From positions 1,116,001 to 1,180,000 of the forward strand of contig NZ_JUGF01000002.1 of NCBI RefSeq assembly GCF_000799165.1: a stretch of 64,000 nucleotides of DNA. The letters run 5' to 3'. Origin of the DNA: Methylotenera versatilis 7. Its GTDB lineage: Bacteria; Pseudomonadota; Gammaproteobacteria; Burkholderiales; Methylophilaceae. Each line of letters begins with the position of its first letter. Position 1 is the stretch's first letter. The translations under genes were made by a program, and so were the position numbers. Of the stretch, positions 45,759 to 56,475 are shown one piece after another. The notes beneath the pieces are model-generated. The model ran no database searches. It worked only from the letters and a program-made list of their open reading frames with translations, and had not been told where the DNA came from.

Positions 45759-48700
45759 ATGAATGCACCTATTCCCGCTGAAATTTTACAATCAGAGCCT
45801 GCTCCTGCGGTGCGTCTGCGCGAAATTCCCTATAACTACACCTCATTCTCCGACCGCGAAATCGTTATTCGGTTCTTGGGCGAAGAGATTTGGGATGTTT
45901 TAAATGCGCTGAGAGGCGAACGCAAAACAGGTCGCAGTGCGCGCATGCTGTTCGAAGTGCTGGGTGATTTGTGGGTGGTGAGCCGTAATCCCTATTTGCA
46001 AGATGATTTGCTGGATAACCCTAAGCGTCGAAAAGCGTTGATTGATGCACTTTATCATCGCATTAAGGCTATTGATGAGCGTAATGTTAATGGCAATAGC
46101 AGTGGCAACGAAAAAGTACAGAAACTGGTCAGCGCTGTTACAAAAGCCGTTGAAAAATTTGCTGAAGACTTTCGCCAAACATATGACTTGCGCAAAAAAG
46201 CATTAGCCAAATATAGCAAAATCACACGCAAGGATAATATTCAGTTTGATGGACTTGCGCGTGTTTCACACGTGACGGATGCTACCGACTGGCGTGTTGA
46301 ATATCCATTCGTGGTGCTTAATCCGGATATTGAGATTGAAATTGCCGCGTTAGTTAAAGCCAGTATTGAATTGGGTTTAACGGTTATCCCACGCGGAGGC
46401 GGCACGGGTTATACGGGTGGTGCAATCCCACTGACACCGTTATCTGTGGTAATTAATACGGAAAAACTGGATCGTCATACGGGCGTGCAAATGCGCACTT
46501 TACCTGGCGTAGCGCGCCAAGTTGCAACTATTGAATGTGGCGCAGGCGTAGTCACGCGGCGCGCGATGGAGGCGGCAACTGAGGCGGGGCTAGAGTTTGC
46601 TTGCGATCCGACCAGTGCAGACGCGAGTTGTATCGGCGGTAATGTGGCCATGAACGCCGGCGGCAAGAAGGCTGTGCTATGGGGTACTGCGCTGGATAAC
46701 TTAGCGTCATATCGCATGGTTACGCCAGATGCGACTTGGATTGAGGTAGAGCGTTTAGATCATAACCTTGGCAAAATCCACGATATCGAGATGGCGAGAT
46801 TCAAAATCACGCGCTTTGATATTGATCTAAAAACGCAATTAGGTGAGCCTGAGATTATTGCGATACCTGGGCCAAGCTTTAGAAAAGTAGGTTTGGGTAA
46901 AGACGTTACCGATAAGTTTTTAAGCGGCTTACCCGGTATTCAAAAAGAAGGTTGCGATGGATTAATTACCAGCGCCACTTTTATTCTGCACCGCATGCCA
47001 AAATATGTGCGTACTATTGCTTTAGAGTTCTTTGGCAATGTGTCACATGCCGTACCGGCAATTGTTGAGATTAAAGACTATCTTGATGCGACTGCCAAAC
47101 CAGATCCAGCGGCTCCTAATAAGCCATTGGTCATTATGGCTGGCCTGGAGCACATGGATGAGCGCTATATTAAAGCGGTTGGTTATGCCACTAAAGCGGC
47201 AAGACAGCAACGCCCGAAAATGGTGTTAATTGCAGATATCGCTTCTGACGATGAAAACGCGGTCGGCGAAGTTGCCTCAGCCATGGTGCGTATGTGTAAT
47301 GCCAAAAATGGCGAAGGTTTCATTGCTGTTTCAGGCGAGGCGCGTAAAAAGTTCTGGCTAGATCGCGCGCGAACAGCCGCTATTGCCAAACATACCAACG
47401 CCTTTAAAATCAACGAAGACGTCGTGATTCCGTTGCCTAAATTGGGCGAATATTCTGATGGTATCGAGCGCATTAATATTGAGCTTTCCATTCATAATAA
47501 GCTTAAATTAGTGGATGCCTTAGAAGAGTTTATGCAGACGGATTTGCCGCTGCAAGCGGATGAGGATGGCAATGCTGATGCGCAAATGGTGCATTCTAAA
47601 CAAGTCATGGCATTGCAATTGCTGCGTGATTTACGGGAGAAATGGCGTTTAATTTTAAACACGCTAGATGAACCTGTCAGCGTATTAGGCAAACTTGGTG
47701 CGCCGTATAGCCAGTATGAGAATGTATTCCGCGCTGTGCAATCATACGATTTGCGTATCTCTTGGAAGCGTGAACTAAAACGCCCAATGGCGGATATTTT
47801 TGCTGGGCGAGAGTATCAAAAAATCTTGGCGCGTTTTGATGAAATTCATAAAGCCGTGCTTAAAAGCCGCGTATTTATTGCCTTGCACATGCATGCAGGC
47901 GATGGCAACGTGCATACTAATATTCCCGTTAACTCTGATGATTACGGCATGATGCAGCAAGCACATGCGGCGGTTGATCGTGTGATGGCGCTGGCTAAAG
48001 GTTTAGATGGCGTGATTTCAGGTGAGCATGGTATCGGTATCACCAAAATGGAATACTTAGACCAGGCCACCATTGATACTTTTACCGCATACAAAAATAA
48101 AGTAGACCCAAACGGCCACTTTAATAAAGGTAAATTGTTGATGGGTTCTGGGCTTGAGAATGCTTATACGCCTAGCTTTGGTTTGCTGGAGCAAGAGTCT
48201 ATCATCATGGAACAGTCTGCCATTGGCGAAATTGCAGATGACATCAGTGACTGTTTGCGTTGCGGGAAATGTAAGCCGGTCTGCACAACGCATGTGCCGA
48301 GGGCGAACCTTTTATACAGCCCGCGTAATAAAATCTTGGGTACATCACTGTTAATTGAGGCGTTTTTGTATGAAGAGCAAACACGTCGGGGCATTTCGTT
48401 AAAGCATTTTGATGAGTTTAACGATGTAGCCGACCATTGCACGGTTTGTCATAAGTGTTTAAATCCATGCCCTGTAGACATTGATTTTGGTGATGTATCA
48501 ATCAAAATGCGTAACTTTTTGCGCGAGCAAGGCAAAAAACAATTTAACCCTGGCACCGCAGCTGGGATGTTGTTTTTAAATGCTAAAGATCCTGCCACCA
48601 TTAAGTTTTTACGCACCACCATGATTGGTTGGGGTTATAAGGCACAAAATATTGCACATGCTTTTGCGAAAAAACTGGGCCTGCTTAAAGATAAGATTCG

Positions 48701-49661
48701 TCCTCCTGCCACAGTCGGTAAGCCGGAAATCAAGGCGCAGGTGATTCATTTTATCAATCGACCTATGCCTAGAAAAATGCAGTCTAAAACCTCACGCGCC
48801 ATGCTAGGTGTGGAAGATGACAGCATGATTCCAGTCATTCGTAATCCGAAAAAAGTCACTGAAGACTCTGAAGCGGTATTTTATTTCCCTGGCTGCGGCT
48901 CTGAACGCTTGTTTTCAAACGTGGGGCTAGCGACACAAGCGATGCTGTATGAAGTCGGCGCAATCACCGTATTGCCGCCTGGGTACTTGTGCTGTGGCTA
49001 CCCGCAAACATCAGCAGGCAACCATGATAAAGGTCAGGAAATCACTGCGGATAATCGCGTATTGTTCCACCGTGTTGCTAATACCTTGAATTATTTGGAT
49101 ATTAAAACGGTAATCGTGTCTTGCGGTACGTGTATGGATCAACTGCAAAAATACGAATTTGAGAAAATATTCCCAGGTTGTAGGCTGTTAGATATTCACG
49201 AGTACCTAATGGAAAAAGACATGCGTTTGCAAACGGTGACAGGTACACGCTATATGTATCACGACCCATGCCATACGCCCATGAAAACCTATAAGCCATT
49301 AGAAGTCACTAATAAGTTGATGGGGCAAGACGTGCAGCTGAGCGACCGTTGTTGTGGTGAAAGTGGTACTTTCGCTGCTGCTCGACCTGACATTGCCACG
49401 CAAGTTAAATTCCGCAAGCAAGAGGAGCTGGAAAAAGGCATGAATAAAATGGGCTTAACGGTTGGTAAACCTGAAGAGCAGGTAAAAATACTCACCAGTT
49501 GTCCAAGTTGTCTGCAAGGTTTAGCGCGTTATGGCGACGACACGGGTATTGAAGCGGATTACATCGTTGTTGAAATGGCGAAGCATATTCTGGGTGAAAA
49601 CTGGATGGAAGAATATGTGGAAAGAGTGAACAATGGTGGGATTGAGAAGGTGTTGTTGTAA
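45759..49661 (+). CDS. large FAD/4Fe-4S/CCG-domain oxidoreductase (D-lactate dehydrogenase-like fusion)
   Basis: A 1300-aa flavoprotein. Residues ~20-160 are a DUF3683 helical domain; ~175-400 the FAD-binding PCMH domain ([15 protein letters not shown]); ~400-800 the FAD-oxidase C-terminal part with [15 protein letters not shown] and SGEHGIG. Then two 4Fe-4S clusters ([11 protein letters not shown] and [12 protein letters not shown], about 830-910) and two CCG repeats ([40 protein letters not shown]). It joins GlcD/Dld- and GlcF/LldE-like halves in one chain, so it probably oxidises a 2-hydroxyacid and passes electrons to quinone. Confidence 0.9.
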   Translation: MNAPIPAEILQSEPAPAVRLREIPYNYTSFSDREIVIRFLGEEIWDVLNALRGERKTGRSARMLFEVLGDLWVVSRNPYLQDDLLDNPKRRKALIDALYHRIKAIDERNVNGNSSGNEKVQKLVSAVTKAVEKFAEDFRQTYDLRKKALAKYSKITRKDNIQFDGLARVSHVTDATDWRVEYPFVVLNPDIEIEIAALVKASIELGLTVIPRGGGTGYTGGAIPLTPLSVVINTEKLDRHTGVQMRTLPGVARQVATIECGAGVVTRRAMEAATEAGLEFACDPTSADASCIGGNVAMNAGGKKAVLWGTALDNLASYRMVTPDATWIEVERLDHNLGKIHDIEMARFKITRFDIDLKTQLGEPEIIAIPGPSFRKVGLGKDVTDKFLSGLPGIQKEGCDGLITSATFILHRMPKYVRTIALEFFGNVSHAVPAIVEIKDYLDATAKPDPAAPNKPLVIMAGLEHMDERYIKAVGYATKAARQQRPKMVLIADIASDDENAVGEVASAMVRMCNAKNGEGFIAVSGEARKKFWLDRARTAAIAKHTNAFKINEDVVIPLPKLGEYSDGIERINIELSIHNKLKLVDALEEFMQTDLPLQADEDGNADAQMVHSKQVMALQLLRDLREKWRLILNTLDEPVSVLGKLGAPYSQYENVFRAVQSYDLRISWKRELKRPMADIFAGREYQKILARFDEIHKAVLKSRVFIALHMHAGDGNVHTNIPVNSDDYGMMQQAHAAVDRVMALAKGLDGVISGEHGIGITKMEYLDQATIDTFTAYKNKVDPNGHFNKGKLLMGSGLENAYTPSFGLLEQESIIMEQSAIGEIADDISDCLRCGKCKPVCTTHVPRANLLYSPRNKILGTSLLIEAFLYEEQTRRGISLKHFDEFNDVADHCTVCHKCLNPCPVDIDFGDVSIKMRNFLREQGKKQFNPGTAAGMLFLNAKDPATIKFLRTTMIGWGYKAQNIAHAFAKKLGLLKDKIRPPATVGKPEIKAQVIHFINRPMPRKMQSKTSRAMLGVEDDSMIPVIRNPKKVTEDSEAVFYFPGCGSERLFSNVGLATQAMLYEVGAITVLPPGYLCCGYPQTSAGNHDKGQEITADNRVLFHRVANTLNYLDIKTVIVSCGTCMDQLQKYEFEKIFPGCRLLDIHEYLMEKDMRLQTVTGTRYMYHDPCHTPMKTYKPLEVTNKLMGQDVQLSDRCCGESGTFAAARPDIATQVKFRKQEELEKGMNKMGLTVGKPEEQVKILTSCPSCLQGLARYGDDTGIEADYIVVEMAKHILGENWMEEYVERVNNGGIEKVLL

Positions 49662-49796
49662 TACTGAGAGCAGATTGAAATGGCTTGATGACGGAAATTA
49701 TCATCATTATGGCCATTACTTTTTGTTCTTATTTCAGAGTTAACTAACTTTAAGCGTGAGGGATGCACTAATCGACGTTAATCAAAAGTGCGTGAC

Positions 49797-50573
49797 ATGA
49801 ATAAGTTAATCCTCTCTTTACTCTTATTATTTCAAAGCTCTTTAACATTAGCGGCAACTGAAAATGGTCGCTGGCATGCTGGTATTGGGGATGCGACTAT
49901 CTTTGGATGGATAACCGTTGCGTTTTATTTACTGGCTGTTGCGCGTTGTGTAGTAAAGGCAAAGGCTTCTAAAAAGTTTGGCGGTAATTATCAGTTTTGG
50001 TTGTATTTGGCTGTTTTCTTGCTATTTTTAGGGCTCAATAAACAACTGGATTTGCAAAGTTGGTTTACTGAAACGCTTAAAGATAGCGCGCAGGCACATG
50101 GTTGGTATGAGCATAGAAGGCCTGTGCAAGTGGCTTTTATAGTGGCGCTAGGTTTCGGCATGCTGATTGCGCTAATCTCTTTTAGATTATTTTTAGCAAA
50201 TACATGGCGCAACTATAAACTCACTTGGGTGGGAATTATTTTGCTTTGCACATATATTTTAATACGTGCCGCATCATTTCATCATGTTGATTTGCTTATC
50301 CATTCTGAGATTTTAGGATTGAGCATAAACGTGCTTATGGAAATTGGTGCGATTCTGCTGATTATCGTTGGGACATATTTCAATAAGAAACCAAGTGGCT
50401 TGTTGCTTGCCGACACGATTTCAGTACGTGATTATGTTGAAATCGAAAAAGAAGGCGATATCGTCAGATGCCCGCAGTGTGGCACTCAGCCACTGTCAAA
50501 GACGCGCGATGATCGTTTATTTAAATGCCGTTCGTGCGGCTTTAAATATACAGTGCATGTGATTGGTGTTTAG
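49797..50573 (+). CDS. membrane protein with C-terminal zinc ribbon
   Basis: A 258-aa protein with a signal peptide (SLLLLFQSSLTLAA-T), several membrane helices (FGWITVAFYLLAVARCVVK, YQFWLYLAVFLLFLGLN, FIVALGFGMLIALISF, WVGIILLCTYILIRAASFHH, LIHSEILGLSINVLMEIGAILLIIVGTYF) and a cytoplasmic C-terminal zinc ribbon: CPQCGTQ...FKCRSCGFKY. I do not recognise a named family. ATG 49797 is preferred to an in-frame GTG at 49788. It stands alone between the oxidoreductase and pyrD. Confidence 0.6.
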   Translation: MNKLILSLLLLFQSSLTLAATENGRWHAGIGDATIFGWITVAFYLLAVARCVVKAKASKKFGGNYQFWLYLAVFLLFLGLNKQLDLQSWFTETLKDSAQAHGWYEHRRPVQVAFIVALGFGMLIALISFRLFLANTWRNYKLTWVGIILLCTYILIRAASFHHVDLLIHSEILGLSINVLMEIGAILLIIVGTYFNKKPSGLLLADTISVRDYVEIEKEGDIVRCPQCGTQPLSKTRDDRLFKCRSCGFKYTVHVIGV

Positions 50574-50613
50574 CGCTGTCTAGAATCGATTTAACTCACG
50601 TAAAATAGCGATT

Positions 50614-51630
50614 ATGAATTACTACCAACTTGCAAAACCTTTACTGTTTCAGTTTGATGCGGAAATCGCTCACGATATCACTTTAAAAAGCCTTAAGTAC
50701 GCTGAAAAATCCGGATTGTTGGCACTTTATCCAAAGCCGCCTGTTTGTCAGTCAAGACAAGTAATGGGATTAAGCTTCCCTAATCCAGTTGGCCTTGCAG
50801 CGGGTTTGGATAAGAATGGTGCGGTTATCGATGGCATGGCTGCATTGGGCTTCGGCTTTGTTGAGGTGGGCACTGTTACACCACGTGCACAACCAGGCAA
50901 TCTTAAGCCGCGTTTATTCCGAGTGAAAGAAGCGCAGGGTGTGATTAATCGCTTTGGCTTTAACAATCTGGGTGTCGATAATTTAATCGAGAATGTAAAA
51001 TCGGCTCAATATAAAGGTGTGCTGGGCATTAATATCGGTAAAAACTTTGATACACCCATGGAAAACGCAGTAGATGATTATTTAATTTGCATGAAAAAAG
51101 TGTACGAACATGCCAGTTACATCACAGTAAATATATCGTCACCCAACACTAAAAACTTACGTGCCCTGCAAGAGAAAGAGGCGTTATCCAGTTTGCTTGC
51201 CAGTTTGAAATCGGAGCAAAATAAATTAGCACAGCAACACGGTAAATATGTGCCAATCACTTTAAAAATCGCGCCGGATTTAACCCAGGAACAAGTGGTT
51301 GAAATTGCCGATTTACTAATGCAACACCAGATTGATGGCGTGATTGCCACAAATACGACGCTGGCGCGTGATGTAGTAAAAGGTATGAAAAATGGCGATG
51401 AAACAGGTGGATTGTCGGGCGCACCAGTGCGTAATCAATCAACGATTGTGATTCAGCAACTTTCAAAACAATTGCAAAATGCGCTACCGATTATTGGCGT
51501 GGGCGGTATATTAAGCGGCGCAGATGCCGTTGAAAAAATTGCTGCAGGTGCGGATTTGGTACAAGTATATAGCGGGCTGATTTATCAAGGGCCTAAGCTG
51601 GTGCGTGATATTTGCACAGCATTAGGTTAA
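50614..51630 (+). CDS. pyrD: dihydroorotate dehydrogenase (quinone)
   Basis: Class 2, membrane-linked enzyme oxidising dihydroorotate to orotate with quinone in pyrimidine synthesis. Helical membrane-contact region at residues ~1-40, then the FMN barrel: [30 protein letters not shown] (part), [25 protein letters not shown] (catalytic Ser in this class) and a late [26 protein letters not shown]. It is 338 aa, standard for class 2. A hairpin follows within 12 nt. Confidence 0.96.
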   Translation: MNYYQLAKPLLFQFDAEIAHDITLKSLKYAEKSGLLALYPKPPVCQSRQVMGLSFPNPVGLAAGLDKNGAVIDGMAALGFGFVEVGTVTPRAQPGNLKPRLFRVKEAQGVINRFGFNNLGVDNLIENVKSAQYKGVLGINIGKNFDTPMENAVDDYLICMKKVYEHASYITVNISSPNTKNLRALQEKEALSSLLASLKSEQNKLAQQHGKYVPITLKIAPDLTQEQVVEIADLLMQHQIDGVIATNTTLARDVVKGMKNGDETGGLSGAPVRNQSTIVIQQLSKQLQNALPIIGVGGILSGADAVEKIAAGADLVQVYSGLIYQGPKLVRDICTALG

Positions 51631-51641
51631 TTCAATCGTAG

Positions 51642-51678
51642 ACTTAACCCTATTTTTTAGGCATAAATAGGGTTAAGT
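51642..51678. repeat. inverted repeat after pyrD (similar element near pssA)
   Basis: Perfect 14-nt arms ACTTAACCCTATTT / AAATAGGGTTAAGT with a 9-nt spacer, 12 nt after the pyrD stop. It may act as a terminator or mRNA-stabilising hairpin; no T-run. The left arm ACTTAACCCTATTT recurs at 61231, upstream of pssA. Confidence 0.55.
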
Positions 51679-51691
51679 TATTAGAGTTTGT

Positions 51692-52300
51692 ATGCTTCCA
51701 ATTTTATATTCCTATCGTCGTTGTCCTTACGCCATGCGCGCCAGACTGGCGATTAACGTGGTCGACATTACAGTTGAAATACGCGAAATATCATTGCGTG
51801 ACAAGCCAGCTCATTTATTACAGGTATCGCCAAAAGGCACCGTGCCCGTGTTGATATTGCAAAATGATATCGTGATTGAACAAAGCTTAGACATTATGTT
51901 TTGGGCTTTACAGCAATACGATCCGCAAGATTGGCTGGATGCCGATTTTGGCAAAATGCAGACATTAATCACTGAGAACGACACGCATTTTAAACAAGTG
52001 CTGGACCGCTATAAATATCCTGAACGCCATCCGCAATTGACACAGACGCATTATCGCCAGCAGGGCGAGATATTTTTACAGCGGCTAGAGGTGTTACTTA
52101 ATCAACATATTTATTTGCTTAAAGATACTGCCAGTCTGGCTGATATGGCGATTTTTCCATTCGTACGCCAGTTTGCGGCGGTCGATTTAACTTGGTTTGA
52201 ATCGTCAAAATACCCGAAATTGCAAAATTGGCTTAATGCTTTAACGCACTCAGTGTTATTTGAACGCGTGATGGAAAAACAGCCAACCTATCTTGCATAA
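51692..52300 (+). CDS. glutathione S-transferase family protein
   Basis: A 202-aa GST-like protein with thioredoxin-fold N-terminal domain (ILYSYRRCPYAMRARLAI, containing the CPYAMR active-site turn; PKGTVPVLIL; EQSLDIMFW) and a helical C-terminal domain. It resembles the YfcG/YibF-like or stringent-starvation group; the substrate is not known. It ends inside a 10-nt-arm inverted repeat that lies between it and clpA. Confidence 0.82.
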   Translation: MLPILYSYRRCPYAMRARLAINVVDITVEIREISLRDKPAHLLQVSPKGTVPVLILQNDIVIEQSLDIMFWALQQYDPQDWLDADFGKMQTLITENDTHFKQVLDRYKYPERHPQLTQTHYRQQGEIFLQRLEVLLNQHIYLLKDTASLADMAIFPFVRQFAAVDLTWFESSKYPKLQNWLNALTHSVLFERVMEKQPTYLA

Positions 52301-52310
52301 GTTGGCTGTT
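52278..52310. terminator. inverted repeat over the GST stop codon, between convergent genes
   Basis: Perfect arms AACAGCCAAC / GTTGGCTGTT around a 13-nt loop that contains the GST stop codon. No T-run; probably a shared 3' hairpin between GST (+) and clpA (-). Confidence 0.5.
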
Positions 52311-52328
52311 GATAATGCCTATTAAATT

Positions 52329-54608
52329 TTAATCCGCCGTTGCCAGCAATTCATCACGTGATTGGTTATCTTTGCTAAAAACCAGTTTTACTTGGTCTTT
52401 GTCATCGATATCGACATGCACGACTCCGCCATTTGCCAATTTCCCAAATAGTAATTCGTCTGCCAAGGCTTTACGAATCGTATCCTGAATCAAACGCGCC
52501 ATCGGGCGTGCGCCCATTTGCGGGTCAAAACCTTTTTTACCTAGATAGGTTTTAAGCGCATCGCTAAATGTGACATCCACTTTTTTCTCATGCAATTGGT
52601 CTTCTAATTGCATCAAGAATTTATCCACCACACGGATGATAATATCTTGCGTCAGGCTGCCAAATGACACGGTTGCATCTAAACGATTGCGGAACTCTGG
52701 TGAGAATAGGCGTTTAATATCCACTTGCTCATCACCAGCTTCTTTGGAATTGGTAAATCCAATACTTGATTTAGCCAGATTCTCAGCGCCTGCATTCGTC
52801 GTCATGATAATCGTGACATTTCTAAAGTCCGCTTTTCGACCATTATTGTCAGTCAAAGTACCGTGATCCATCACCTGCAACAGAATATTGAAAATATCTG
52901 GATGCGCTTTTTCAATCTCATCTAACAATAGAACGCTGTAAGGCTGTTTGGTGATTGCTTCGGTCATCAAGCCGCCTTGCTCAAAGCCAACGTAGCCAGG
53001 AGGCGCACCAATCAAGCGACTCACCGCATGGCGTTCCATGTATTCACTCATATCGAAGCGAATCAATTCAACGCCCATGATATAAGCCAACTGTTTGGCA
53101 ACTTCGGTTTTACCCACACCAGTTGGACCGCTGAATAAGAAGCTACCGATCGGTTTGTTGCTTTGACCCAAGCCGCTACGTGCCATTTTGACTGCTGATG
53201 TCAGCGCTTCAATCGCTTTATCCTGGCCAAAAACTACTGCTTTTAAATCGCGTTCCAATGTTTTAAGTGCATTGCGGTCATCGCTGGAGATATTTTTGGG
53301 CGGAATGCGTGCAATTTTAGCCACGATGTCCTCAATCTCTTTATTGCCAATGACTTTTTTCTGCTTGTTCTTAGGCAAGATGCGTTGCGCGGCACCTGCC
53401 TCATCAATCACATCGATTGCTTTGTCTGGCAAATGGCGGTCATTAATGTATTTGGCAGCTAGCTCAGCCGCTGTAGTTAACGCACCAGCACTGTATTTCA
53501 CGCTATGATGTTCTTCAAAACGAGATTTCAAGCCTTTTAAGATTTCAATCGTTTCAGCGATACTTGGTTCAACCACATCTACTTTCTGGAAACGGCGTGA
53601 TAAAGCATGATCTTTTTCAAAGATGCCACGATACTCCTGATAAGTGGTCGCGCCGATGCATTTGAGTGTGCCGTTTGAAAGTGCTGGTTTAAGCAAATTA
53701 GAAGCGTCTAACGTGCCGCCGCTGGCTGCTCCTGCGCCGATTAAGGTATGAATTTCGTCAATAAATAGAATTGCATCCGGTTTTTCAGCCAGTTGTTTCA
53801 TGACGGCTTTTAAGCGTTGCTCGAAATCACCACGGTATTTGGTGCCAGCCAATAGCGCACCCATATCCAATGAGTACACCGTTGCATTCGCCAATACATC
53901 CGGGATTTCTTTTTCAACGATGCGACGTGCCAAACCCTCTGCAATCGCAGTTTTACCTACACCGGCTTCACCAACAAGTAGGGGGTTGTTTTTACGGCGA
54001 CGGCATAGTGTTTGAATCACGCGTTCAATTTCTGGACCACGACCGATAAGCGGGTCAATTTTGCCAGCCAATACTTGAGAGTTTAAATTAAGGGTGAAGC
54101 TTTCAAGCGCGCCATTAGGTGCAGCTTCGGCATCGGCATCGGTTTCGGTTCCTTCAGGTTTCGCATCACCTTCTGGCACTTTAGCCACGCCATGCGAAAT
54201 AAAGTTAACCACATCTAAACGGGTAATACCTTGTTGGTGCAGGAAAAATACCGCATGTGAATCTTTTTCACCAAAGATCGCTACCAGCACGTTAGCGCCA
54301 GTGACTTCTTTTTTGCCTGATGATTGCACATGCAGCATGGCGCGTTGGATGACGCGTTGAAAGCCGAGCGTTGGCTGTGTATCGACTTCTTCTGTGCCAT
54401 TAACAGTCGGCGTGTGTTCTTCAATGTAATGATTCAGCTCGGTACGCAGTACATCAAACTTTGCGCCACACGCACGCAGCACTTCTGCTGCAGTAGGATT
54501 ATCAATCATTGCTAGCAGTAAATGCTCAACCGTAATGAGTTCATGACGCTTTTGTCTTGCGTCCATGAATGCCATGTGCAAACTTACTTCAAGTTCTTGC
54601 GCGATCAT
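52329..54608 (-). CDS. clpA: ATP-dependent Clp protease ATP-binding subunit ClpA
   Basis: AAA+ unfoldase that feeds N-degron substrates, delivered by ClpS, to ClpP. Two Clp-N repeats (MIAQELEVSLHMAFMDARQKRHELITVEHLL) are followed by two AAA+ modules with Walker A motifs GEAGVGKTAIAEG and GPTGVGKTEVAKQ, and a ClpP-contact region IGA...-type after the second. Start at ATG 54608 is the family start; the frame runs further upstream to 54650. It lies downstream of clpS (71 nt), the usual clpS-clpA order. Confidence 0.95.
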   Translation of the reverse strand: MIAQELEVSLHMAFMDARQKRHELITVEHLLLAMIDNPTAAEVLRACGAKFDVLRTELNHYIEEHTPTVNGTEEVDTQPTLGFQRVIQRAMLHVQSSGKKEVTGANVLVAIFGEKDSHAVFFLHQQGITRLDVVNFISHGVAKVPEGDAKPEGTETDADAEAAPNGALESFTLNLNSQVLAGKIDPLIGRGPEIERVIQTLCRRRKNNPLLVGEAGVGKTAIAEGLARRIVEKEIPDVLANATVYSLDMGALLAGTKYRGDFEQRLKAVMKQLAEKPDAILFIDEIHTLIGAGAASGGTLDASNLLKPALSNGTLKCIGATTYQEYRGIFEKDHALSRRFQKVDVVEPSIAETIEILKGLKSRFEEHHSVKYSAGALTTAAELAAKYINDRHLPDKAIDVIDEAGAAQRILPKNKQKKVIGNKEIEDIVAKIARIPPKNISSDDRNALKTLERDLKAVVFGQDKAIEALTSAVKMARSGLGQSNKPIGSFLFSGPTGVGKTEVAKQLAYIMGVELIRFDMSEYMERHAVSRLIGAPPGYVGFEQGGLMTEAITKQPYSVLLLDEIEKAHPDIFNILLQVMDHGTLTDNNGRKADFRNVTIIMTTNAGAENLAKSSIGFTNSKEAGDEQVDIKRLFSPEFRNRLDATVSFGSLTQDIIIRVVDKFLMQLEDQLHEKKVDVTFSDALKTYLGKKGFDPQMGARPMARLIQDTIRKALADELLFGKLANGGVVHVDIDDKDQVKLVFSKDNQSRDELLATAD

Positions 54609-54678
54609 TTTGTACCAACTTTCATTTACTTTTACATTCTCTGCCAGCATCCGCTGGTGCTTTTACATTTCTCACTAC

Positions 54679-54990
54679 CTAGGCTGGCTCTGTTACACAC
54701 TGCAAGGGATGTTGCGATTCTTGAGCATGCGTTAAAACCTGTTTCATTTTGGTTTCCGCGATATCTTGCGGATAAACACCACAGACTCCAATGCCTTCCG
54801 TATGTACTTTGAGCATAATTTGCGTCGCTTGTTCACGGCTTTTGTTAAAAAAACGTTCAATCGTTTCTACAACAAACTCCATTGGCGTGTAGTCGTCATT
54901 TAACAGCAACACTTTGTACATCGCAGGCAGTTTTGGCTTAACTGCACTGGGTTTAATTGCAAGGTCTTGGTTTGGGTTTGTGTTAGCCAT
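54679..54990 (-). CDS. clpS: ClpS adaptor protein
   Basis: 103-aa adaptor that selects N-degron proteins for ClpAP. Family features: [24 protein letters not shown], the key Asp/Asp/Thr segment, and [20 protein letters not shown]. It is upstream of clpA on the same strand. Confidence 0.95.
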   Translation of the reverse strand: MANTNPNQDLAIKPSAVKPKLPAMYKVLLLNDDYTPMEFVVETIERFFNKSREQATQIMLKVHTEGIGVCGVYPQDIAETKMKQVLTHAQESQHPLQCVTEPA

Positions 54991-55081
54991 GTGCTACTTT
55001 GTTAATTACTTAATACTATTTTGAGCCGACTACAGAAAATTTCAAGCCCAATATGAGTAGGGATATAGAGATTAAATCCAA

Positions 55082-56350
55082 TTAAGGGAAGATTTTGACG
55101 CTTTTAACGATCCTATCTTGCGTCTGCATGATTTCAAGCGTGTGACCATTAATTCTAAAACTGGTGCCAGGTTCAGGAATATCTTCAAAATGTTCCAGTA
55201 TCAAGCCGTTAAGTGTGCGTGGCCCATCTAGCGGTAAATTAATATTGAGTTTTTTATTTAAATTACGTAATGCACTGCTGCCGTCAACCAGCCAGCTACC
55301 ATCAGTTTCTTGGCGATAGCTGCCAACACGACTGGGTGACTGGGTAGTAAAGTCGCCAATCACCTCTTCTAAAATATCTTCCAGCGTAACTAAACCTTTA
55401 AACTCACCGTATTCATCTACCACTAAAGCAATGCGTTCCTGATTTTCTTGAAATTGCTGAATTTGCGTATAAAGCGGCGTACCAGAAGGAATGAAGTAAG
55501 GTTCGCTGATAATTTCACGTAAGGTTTCTTTGCTAATCTCTGCATCCTGCTGATAACTGCGCAGATTAATTACTTTGCGTATATGAATAATGCCAATAAT
55601 TTCCTCGTTGTCACCTTCGCGCGCAGGGAGGCGCGTGTGGTGGCTGTTTGAAATGCGCTGCAGAATATCATCAATCGGCGCGTCAAAATCAATTACTTCA
55701 ACCATTGTATGCGCGGTCATCACGTCATCTACCGTGATTTTTTCCAGATCAAACAAGTTAAGTAAAATGGTTCGGTGCTTTTTAGGCATAAAATGTCCGG
55801 CATCCGTCACAATGCTGCGTAATTCATCCATGGTGAGCGATTGCGAGCGCTCACTAAAGTTGATATTCACTCTTAATAGCTTAAGCAAACCTTCAACAAA
55901 TAGATTGATAAACCAAACGGCGGGGTACAACAGTTTTAAAAGTGGATACAGAACATAGCTGCATAAAATGCCGAGCTTTTCCGGGTATGCGGCCGCGATT
56001 ACTTTTGGAGATATTTCGCTGAAGACTAGTATGGCGAAAGTCACGGATAGCGTGCCTGTCATCAATATCCATTCGCCTTCACCAAACAGTTCCACAGTGA
56101 TAATGGCGACAAGTGTTGCCGATGCGGCATTCGCAAAGTTGTTGCACAACAGAATCACACCAAGTAGTTTGTCAGTTTTGGCGAGTAAGCTGCTAGCTAA
56201 TCGTGCACCACGGTTACCTTCTTTAACCAAATGCCGCAGCCGATAACGGTTGAGCGACATTAAGCTGGTTTCAGCAACAGAGAAAAAGCCAGAAATAAGC
56301 AGAAGCAAGGCTAGAACGCCAAGCTGATAGGGAATCGGAATATTATCCAA
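55082..56350 (-). CDS. HlyC/CorC family transporter (DUF21-CBS-CorC_HlyC)
   Basis: Membrane protein of 422 aa: DUF21 domain with about four membrane helices (residues 1-150), two CBS domains (about 195-330; for example LQRISNSHHTRLPAREGD and IALVVDEYGEFKGLVTLEDILEEVIGDF) and a CorC/HlyC C-terminal domain (about 345-415). The type is involved in Mg/Co efflux. It stands alone on the minus strand between clpS and secF. Confidence 0.9.
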   Translation of the reverse strand: MDNIPIPYQLGVLALLLLISGFFSVAETSLMSLNRYRLRHLVKEGNRGARLASSLLAKTDKLLGVILLCNNFANAASATLVAIITVELFGEGEWILMTGTLSVTFAILVFSEISPKVIAAAYPEKLGILCSYVLYPLLKLLYPAVWFINLFVEGLLKLLRVNINFSERSQSLTMDELRSIVTDAGHFMPKKHRTILLNLFDLEKITVDDVMTAHTMVEVIDFDAPIDDILQRISNSHHTRLPAREGDNEEIIGIIHIRKVINLRSYQQDAEISKETLREIISEPYFIPSGTPLYTQIQQFQENQERIALVVDEYGEFKGLVTLEDILEEVIGDFTTQSPSRVGSYRQETDGSWLVDGSSALRNLNKKLNINLPLDGPRTLNGLILEHFEDIPEPGTSFRINGHTLEIMQTQDRIVKSVKIFP

Positions 56351-56475
56351 GTAGCGTTAGATCAAAAAATAAACAGGTAGTCAGTTTACCTGTTTATTTA
56401 TTTAAAAATCAAGAGGTTAAGATTTTTTTGTGAGTTGGTTCCGGTTTGAATAGATGTTTTGATGAATGTATTTAA

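Noticed and set aside
54522-54812. Plus-strand ORFs opposite clpA and clpS
   Set aside because: They are shadow frames with no RBS or domain and overlap well supported genes.
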